Positions 5,963 through 7,314 of a stretch of DNA of 7,314 nucleotides are shown here, piece after piece. Within the stretch, counting starts at the first letter, position 1, and each line of letters opens with the position of its first letter. The stretch is from Clostridia bacterium (GTDB lineage: Bacteria > Bacillota_A > Clostridia > Oscillospirales > Butyricicoccaceae), in NCBI GenBank assembly GCA_017421885.1, contig JAFOHJ010000057.1, forward strand, positions 1 through 7,314, written 5' to 3'. The position numbers were made by a program, and so were the translations under genes. The notes beneath the pieces are model-generated. The model did no database searches, was not told where the DNA came from, and worked only from the letters and a program-made list of their open reading frames with translations.

Positions 5963-6430
5963 TTAAAGCGAAATGCAGCGGTTTCCACAATAGGACAGAA
6001 AACGCATCAGGTCATCACAAGAAAGGGCAATGGTCTTTGAGTTGTCGTTGGGGTGAAAGAGCAGGCGGAGGCTTTTAAGCTCGCTGTCCAGCAGGACAAC
6101 CACCCTGTGTTCGGCATCGTTTATAAGTCCGAAGGGAGAAACGCTGCCCGGGGTAAGGTGCAGCAACTGCATGAGCTCGTCATCTTTGGCAAAACGAGGC
6201 TTTTTAAGGTCCAGAAGGGCGGCGGCAGCCTTAAGGTCGGCCCTTTTTTCTGGATGGATGATCATGAGGGCAAAGTTCTCGCCCTTTTTATCGGCTATAA
6301 AGATGTTTTTGCACCCCGTGCCTTCCAGTTGATCCTTGATGTCATTTGCCTGCTCGATGGTAAATACCGGCTCGTGGATATGCTCTTCATATTCTATTTT
6401 GAGTTCGTTTAAAAGACTGTAGAGATCCAT
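5963..6430 (-). CDS. YbaK/PrdX-family prolyl-tRNA deacylase (trans-editing protein), 155 aa
   Basis: Family members hydrolyse mischarged aminoacyl-tRNAs, typically Ala- or Cys-tRNA(Pro) made by error by prolyl-tRNA synthetase, and act free in the cytoplasm. The length of 155 residues is usual for a stand-alone editing domain. Marks visible are the GCKNIFIAD strand with Lys41, the LTPGSVSPFGLIND loop (92-105) typical of the PrdX/ProXp-ala branch, the VVVLLD strand (110-115) and LFHPNDN (124-130) with His126. The PGSVSPFG loop favours the PrdX (Ala-specific) type over YbaK (Cys-specific), but the specificity is inferred. The start is supported by GAGGTGA (6441-6435 on the minus strand), 4 bases before the ATG, and by a near-consensus promoter just upstream. 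It is the first gene of a minus-strand series; DUF362 follows 69 bases later with no terminator seen. Confidence 0.93.
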   Translation of the reverse strand: MDLYSLLNELKIEYEEHIHEPVFTIEQANDIKDQLEGTGCKNIFIADKKGENFALMIIHPEKRADLKAAAALLDLKKPRFAKDDELMQLLHLTPGSVSPFGLINDAEHRVVVLLDSELKSLRLLFHPNDNSKTIALSCDDLMRFLSYCGNRCISL

Positions 6431-6448
6431 AATTTCACCTCAGTTTTG

Positions 6449-6478
6449 ATTATACAGGGCATCGGCACATTCTGTCAA
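6449..6478 (-). promoter_or_regulatory. Consensus sigma-A promoter for the tRNA deacylase gene
   Basis: On the minus strand TTGACA (6478-6473) and TATAAT (6454-6449) are separated by 18 bases; both hexamers match the consensus at all six positions. The predicted start is near 6442, leaving a leader of only about 12 bases in which the ribosome binding site lies at the very 5' end. Confidence 0.85.
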
Positions 6479-6480
6479 AC

Positions 6481-6509
6481 TTGCAGAGAATGGGGCGATA
6501 TGTTATCTT
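6481..6509 (+). promoter_or_regulatory. Probable extended -10 promoter for the serine dehydratase gene
   Basis: TTGCAG (6481-6486) and TATCTT (6504-6509) are 17 bases apart, and TGT directly before the -10 supplies a TGn extension. The hexamers match the consensus at 3 and 4 of 6 positions, so the promoter is moderate and may need help. It stands back to back with the deacylase promoter, the two -35 elements being 2 bases apart. Confidence 0.5.
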
Positions 6510-6516
6510 TAACATA
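6499..6516. promoter_or_regulatory. Perfect 18-base palindrome, possible operator over the serine dehydratase promoter
   Basis: TATGTTA (6499-6505) and TAACATA (6510-6516) are perfect inverted arms around TCTT. The element covers the putative -10 hexamer and start region, so a dimeric regulator bound here would block transcription. It is too AT-rich and short to be a terminator. The identity of any regulator cannot be read from the sequence. Confidence 0.45.
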
Positions 6517-6544
6517 GAAAACTCACCTGGGAGGGGACAGATAA

Positions 6545-7314
6545 ATGACAGCTCACAGCATATTCAATGATGTTCTGGGCCCCATCATGGCGGGGCCTTC
6601 CAGCTCGCATTCGGCAGGCTGTGCACGCATAGGCCGCCAGACGGCGATACTCTGGGGAAAAGATATAAAGAAGGCGCGCATCATATACGATTCGCAGGGC
6701 TCCTACCCCAGCACCTGTGTGGGTCAGGGCTCCAACTTTGGATTTACCGGGGGTCTTCTCGGAATGATGAACGACGCCCCCGAGATAAAAAACTCGATCT
6801 CCATTGCAAAGCAGAGGGGAGTGGATATCGCCTTTTCGGAGCAAAAGCTCAGCGCCCGCCATCCTAACGAAGCGCGGATAGATGTGCTTGATGAAGACGG
6901 AAGCGTTGGCATGACAGCTCTTACACTGTCGACCGGCGGCGGAATGTTCGAGATAGTCGAGCTTGACGGATTCGAGGTGTTTATCGACGGCAGCTTCGAG
7001 CAGGTGTTCGTGTGCTGCGGCAAGGAATATGCCGATGAAGTGGCACAGCAGCTTGTTAGCCGCGCCGAAAAGGTGAAAACAGTATATAACTCTTCCGGCG
7101 ATGCTCTGCTTTGCCTTTCGGGCATCATCACTTCGGCCGAGGAGATAAAAGCGACCTTTGGCAGCGACAGCAGGATAAAGTATATAAGAAGCACCGGCAT
7201 AGTTCTGCCCATCGAGATGAGACAGGATGGCAAAGCGGTATTTACAACGGCAAAAGAGGCTCTTGACTATGGCGCAGACAAGCCTATGTGGCAGCTTGCC
7301 CTCGATTACGAATG
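6545..7314 (+). CDS. L-serine dehydratase (L-serine ammonia-lyase), beta domain and start of alpha domain; 3' end outside window
   Basis: The enzyme converts L-serine to pyruvate and ammonia in the cytoplasm using a 4Fe-4S cluster. The frame is open from the ATG to the window edge (256 codons). The ATG is supported by GGGAGGGG (6529-6536), 8 bases upstream. The beta-subunit signature GPSSSHSAGCARIG spans residues 17-30 (usual form GPSSSHTAG). Further marks are ARHPNEARIDV (104-114) and a STGGGMFEI turn (129-137). Residues about 139-230 form a further small domain in the place of the usual regulatory part. The last residues seen, ADKPMWQLALDYE, resemble the beginning of the alpha subunit rather than an end, so this is probably a single-chain beta-alpha fusion of roughly 500 residues or more. 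The cluster-binding cysteines of the alpha part are not in the window. If a stop follows soon, it would be a separate beta subunit (sdaAB). Confidence 0.88.
   Translation, partial: MTAHSIFNDVLGPIMAGPSSSHSAGCARIGRQTAILWGKDIKKARIIYDSQGSYPSTCVGQGSNFGFTGGLLGMMNDAPEIKNSISIAKQRGVDIAFSEQKLSARHPNEARIDVLDEDGSVGMTALTLSTGGGMFEIVELDGFEVFIDGSFEQVFVCCGKEYADEVAQQLVSRAEKVKTVYNSSGDALLCLSGIITSAEEIKATFGSDSRIKYIRSTGIVLPIEMRQDGKAVFTTAKEALDYGADKPMWQLALDYE

Noticed and set aside
5093..6040. Plus-strand open frame of 315 codons opposite the DUF362 gene
   Set aside because: It is a mirror of the well-supported DUF362 gene and crosses its promoter and part of the deacylase gene; no recognisable family.
6499..6516. 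Inverted repeat as a terminator
   Set aside because: The 7-bp AT-rich arms have no T-tract and no gene ends nearby on either strand, so an operator-like role is more plausible.

Overview
The window looks like chromosomal DNA of a Gram-positive anaerobe of the Clostridia, most likely an Oscillospirales/Ruminococcaceae-type gut or rumen bacterium. The reasons are S-layer-homology (SLH) proteins of the style common in those bacteria, a type-I-like dockerin beside cohesin-like modules, an oxygen-sensitive-type serine dehydratase, strong AGGAGG ribosome binding sites and roughly balanced base composition. The species assignment is inference. No mobile element, CRISPR array, tRNA or rRNA is visible, and no gene-free stretch exceeds 300 bases.

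Region 1 (1-3891, plus strand) is a tight three-gene surface-protein cluster. It begins inside the 3' part of a gene encoding the end of a cohesin-like domain followed by three SLH repeats. After 18 bases comes a secreted 201-residue protein with a C-terminal two-repeat dockerin and no recognisable catalytic domain. After 13 more bases comes a 775-residue secreted protein with a cohesin-like domain, an Ig-like domain, Cys/His-rich tandem repeats (303-bp units) and three C-terminal SLH domains. A reasonable inference is that the two SLH proteins sit on the cell-wall polymer and that one or both cohesin-like modules capture the dockerin protein, or other dockerin proteins, at the surface. The pairing is not proven by sequence.

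Region 2 (3892-4133) is a 242-base convergent intergenic space. It holds a structured 3' end with several stem-loops, including a strong rho-independent terminator for the surface operon and a second terminator-like hairpin that suits the minus-strand genes ending there.

Region 3 (4134-6430, minus strand) holds three genes read in the order prolyl-tRNA deacylase-like (YbaK/PrdX family), ferredoxin-less DUF362 protein, alpha/beta hydrolase. The deacylase has a near-perfect sigma-70/sigma-A promoter and the DUF362 gene an extended -10 promoter. A GC-rich hairpin before the hydrolase may attenuate read-through. No metabolic link between these three is evident.

Region 4 (6431-7314) is a divergent promoter region followed by the first 256 codons of an L-serine dehydratase (L-serine ammonia-lyase) gene, cut by the window edge. 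Its beta domain appears to run straight on into an alpha domain, as in fused single-chain forms. An 18-base palindrome overlaps its putative -10 element.
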